A DNA stretch of 64,000 nucleotides from an uncultured Clostridiaceae bacterium (GTDB taxonomy: Bacteria; Bacillota; Clostridia; TANB77; CAG-508). Within the stretch, counting starts at the first letter, position 1; every line of letters begins with the position of its first letter. The translations under genes and the position numbers were made by a program. The stretch spans positions 29,626 to 93,625 of the forward strand of contig CAMOWC010000004.1 of assembly GCA_946628065.1 (NCBI GenBank), written 5' to 3'. Under the pieces are notes generated by a model, which was given only the letters and a program-made list of their open reading frames with translations, was not told where the DNA came from and did no database searches. This document shows, in pieces, positions 62,536 to 64,000 of this stretch.

Positions 62536-62718
62536 GTGTCAATGATATGAAACAAGAATATATAAGATTATTTTAATTAAATTGCATAATTAATCATTCC
62601 AAATACTTCTAACTATGCTCGTTTCTCTTGTAGTGTTAATTTTTTTAGTACTGCCATTGGTATATTATTTGATCTTTTTAAATATATTTTTCCTTGCTCT
62701 CTTAAAAATTGTAACACT
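62536..62718 (-). mobile_element. IS481-like element remnant, copy 2 (internally deleted, MITE-like)
   Basis: It matches the left ~170 bp of copy 1 almost exactly, then jumps to the right end (AATTGTAACACT). It keeps both termini and the last transposase codons only. Together with short AT-rich flanks it fills the gap 62403-62747. Confidence 0.75.
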
Positions 62719-62747
62719 ATATTGTTGTCAATTTTTTAGAAAATTAA

Positions 62748-63182
62748 CTATATTTTATTTTTTACATCATCTAATTCTGTAATTATAACTTTGTTTATGA
62801 ATCCAATATCATCATACCTAAAAACTACTTCATATTTTTTATTATATATAATTTTAGTTCCGTATGCAGCAATGTCTTTTTGTTCTATTTCAGGTTAATT
62901 TGGGCTAGCTTTTGTATATACTGCTACTGTTCTATCTAAATTTGTTTGATTACTTGTTGAAATCACTGAAAGTAAGGCTTTAACATTTGACCCGCTTATT
63001 TTTCTTTCATAACTTGCAAATTGTGCATTAAATCTTTGTGCTGCCGGCGATGCCAACGTAATTTTTGCTGTTTTTGTTTCGCTTATTCTTATTACAAAGA
63101 CTGTTGTAAAAGTAATTATTGGAATCAACACAGCAATTATTTTTTCTATTATTACTATTCTCTTTTTTGTTTTTATAGTCAT
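62748..63182 (-). pseudogene. Pilin-like membrane protein gene with in-frame TAA
   Basis: The first 95 codons (basic start, membrane helix IIAVLIPIITFTTVFVI, then a soluble region ending VYTKASPN) stop at TAA (62897-62895). The same frame continues for 48 more codons (PEIEQKDIAAYGTKII, KYEVVFRYDDIGF) to TAG at 62748, with coding character resembling a natural C-terminus. It is either a recent nonsense mutation or a stop that is read through. It has no recognised family; context suggests a pseudopilin-type assembly. Confidence 0.55.
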
Positions 63183-63195
63183 ATTATTGCTCCTT

Positions 63196-63923
63196 TTATT
63201 TTATTTTTACTCCTCCCCATTCTGATGCAACAAATCCGCTTCTATCTACAGTTGTTAGTTTCTGTTCTATCACAGAAATAGGCTCGTTTAGTCCCTTATA
63301 GAGCATCAATACTCTAATAAATATATCAGGCTTTGGAGTAATTTCTATAGGCATATTCTCATTTATCTCTTCTAAGCTTGCAAATCTAATATAATTGTAA
63401 TTGCTTTCTTCAAGTTTCGGTAACCAATATACTATAAATTCTTCTGCTTCATAATCATTTAATCCTAATATTTTTAGTTTTTCCTCTAAAAATTTTGCAC
63501 TATCTTCCCCTTTGACAACAAAGCCTTCCTTTTCTACTTTAAAGTCAATTTTACTTTTTGCTTCATAATATAGAGAATATAGATTCCTGTTTGTATCAAT
63601 ATCTATTAATTTGCCATTTTCTTTTGCAATTACTCTCCACCCAGATGAATATTTAGGATATGATGTTGTAATCAAATTTTTATCTTTTAATTCAACTGTA
63701 ACTTCTGTTTCCTCTAAAGGATATAAATAAATAATTGGTTTTGCTTCAGTTATTGGAGTATTTGCTGCACTAATAATCAAATATGCCATTGCAATTTCTA
63801 CTATTATTAATACGGTTAAAACAATTATTGCTGTCGTTAAATTGCTACTTTTTCTTTGAAGTTTTTTTCATCTTGTTTAATTTCTGCTTCAAATTGTTCT
63901 ATTTCTGATTTTTCTTCTTCCAT
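63196..63923 (-). CDS. Membrane-anchored hypothetical protein; -1 shift at A7
   Basis: The good start is the ATG at 63923 (AAAGGAGAT), reading MEEEKSEIEQFEAEIKQDEK. That frame ends after 28 codons. A -1 shift at the A AAA AAC heptamer (A run 63862-63868) gives KKLQRKSSNLTTAIIV and a membrane helix (IIVLTVLIIVEIAMAYLII), then the extracellular region: KPIIYLYPLEETEVTVEL, YSSGWRVIAKENG, EEFIVYWLPKLEESNYNYI. The larger frame has no start codon of its own before the helix. Either one A is missing or ribosomal/transcriptional slippage occurs. The exterior domain is of a kind frequent in gut clostridia; function unknown. Confidence 0.65.
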
Positions 63924-63946
63924 TTTTATCTCCTTTGTTAGTCTAT

Positions 63947-64000
63947 TTAAATCAGCTTTTTTACCGCGTCCTCTAAGGCTTTTTCTTTTTGTTCTGAATC
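63947..64000 (-). CDS. C-terminal end of a protein, cut by the window edge
   Basis: The last 17 codons (DSEQKEKALEDAVKKLI) end at TAA (63949-63947), 24 bp before the next start, in line with an operon. A helical, charged tail; nothing more can be said. Confidence 0.5.
   Translation of the reverse strand, partial: DSEQKEKALEDAVKKLI

Overview
The window is AT-rich DNA from a low-GC Gram-positive anaerobe, most likely an uncultured gut-type clostridium. Signs of this are the strong GGAGG ribosome sites, consensus promoters with 17-bp spacers, a class B sortase, VanW/G5 and DUF975 proteins, a desulfoferrodoxin and an ABC-F ATPase. No rRNA operon or CRISPR array was seen. Eight tRNAs are present: Pro(CGG), Arg(ACG), Pro(TGG), Ser(GGA), Lys(CTT), Thr(TGT), Glu(TTC) and Lys(TTT).

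Positions 1-8000 look like an integrated mobile island. It holds a cut-off gene, an excisionase-type protein behind a degenerate 96-bp repeat array, an Ntn-hydrolase-like protein, a Sau3AI-type (GATC) restriction-modification pair, an XRE/ImmA regulator pair, small accessory proteins, a TnpV-like protein, a short RepA-type initiator with iteron-like repeats, and a strong cloverleaf-forming element at 6553-6667. tRNA genes follow. Positions 8.5-29 kb hold envelope and lipid genes, two ABC exporter subunits, a dfx-copA operon, an HtrA protease and two GC-rich repeat-protein genes driven by twin promoters. Positions 29-36 kb hold a third GC-rich gene and a C-A-PCP-R nonribosomal peptide synthetase translationally coupled to a histidine kinase. 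Positions 36-59 kb are housekeeping genes (maf, asnS, cysS, tex, prs, ylmH), tandem VWA surface proteins and a sortase beside an LPxTG remnant. Positions 59-64 kb hold regulators, a tRNA cluster, IS481-like remnants and pilin-like genes.

The most striking observation concerns the codon CGG. I checked in-frame CGG by eye in all genes called here. In the AT-rich genes CGG occurs exactly six times. Each time the conserved protein continues only if the C is skipped and the next three bases (GGN) are read as glycine. The six genes are the GATC methyltransferase, an M14 carboxypeptidase, the copper ATPase (inside DKTGT), HtrA, YlmH and a VWA protein. Three GC-rich, apparently foreign genes carry five CGG codons read in the normal way. 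The pattern fits +1 frameshifting or four-base decoding at an unassigned or starved CGG codon. A systematic sequencing artefact is the main rival. A second notable find is a short leader peptide with three consecutive Cys codons, followed by alternative hairpins and a terminator, upstream of cysS. This is a predicted cysteine-responsive attenuator.
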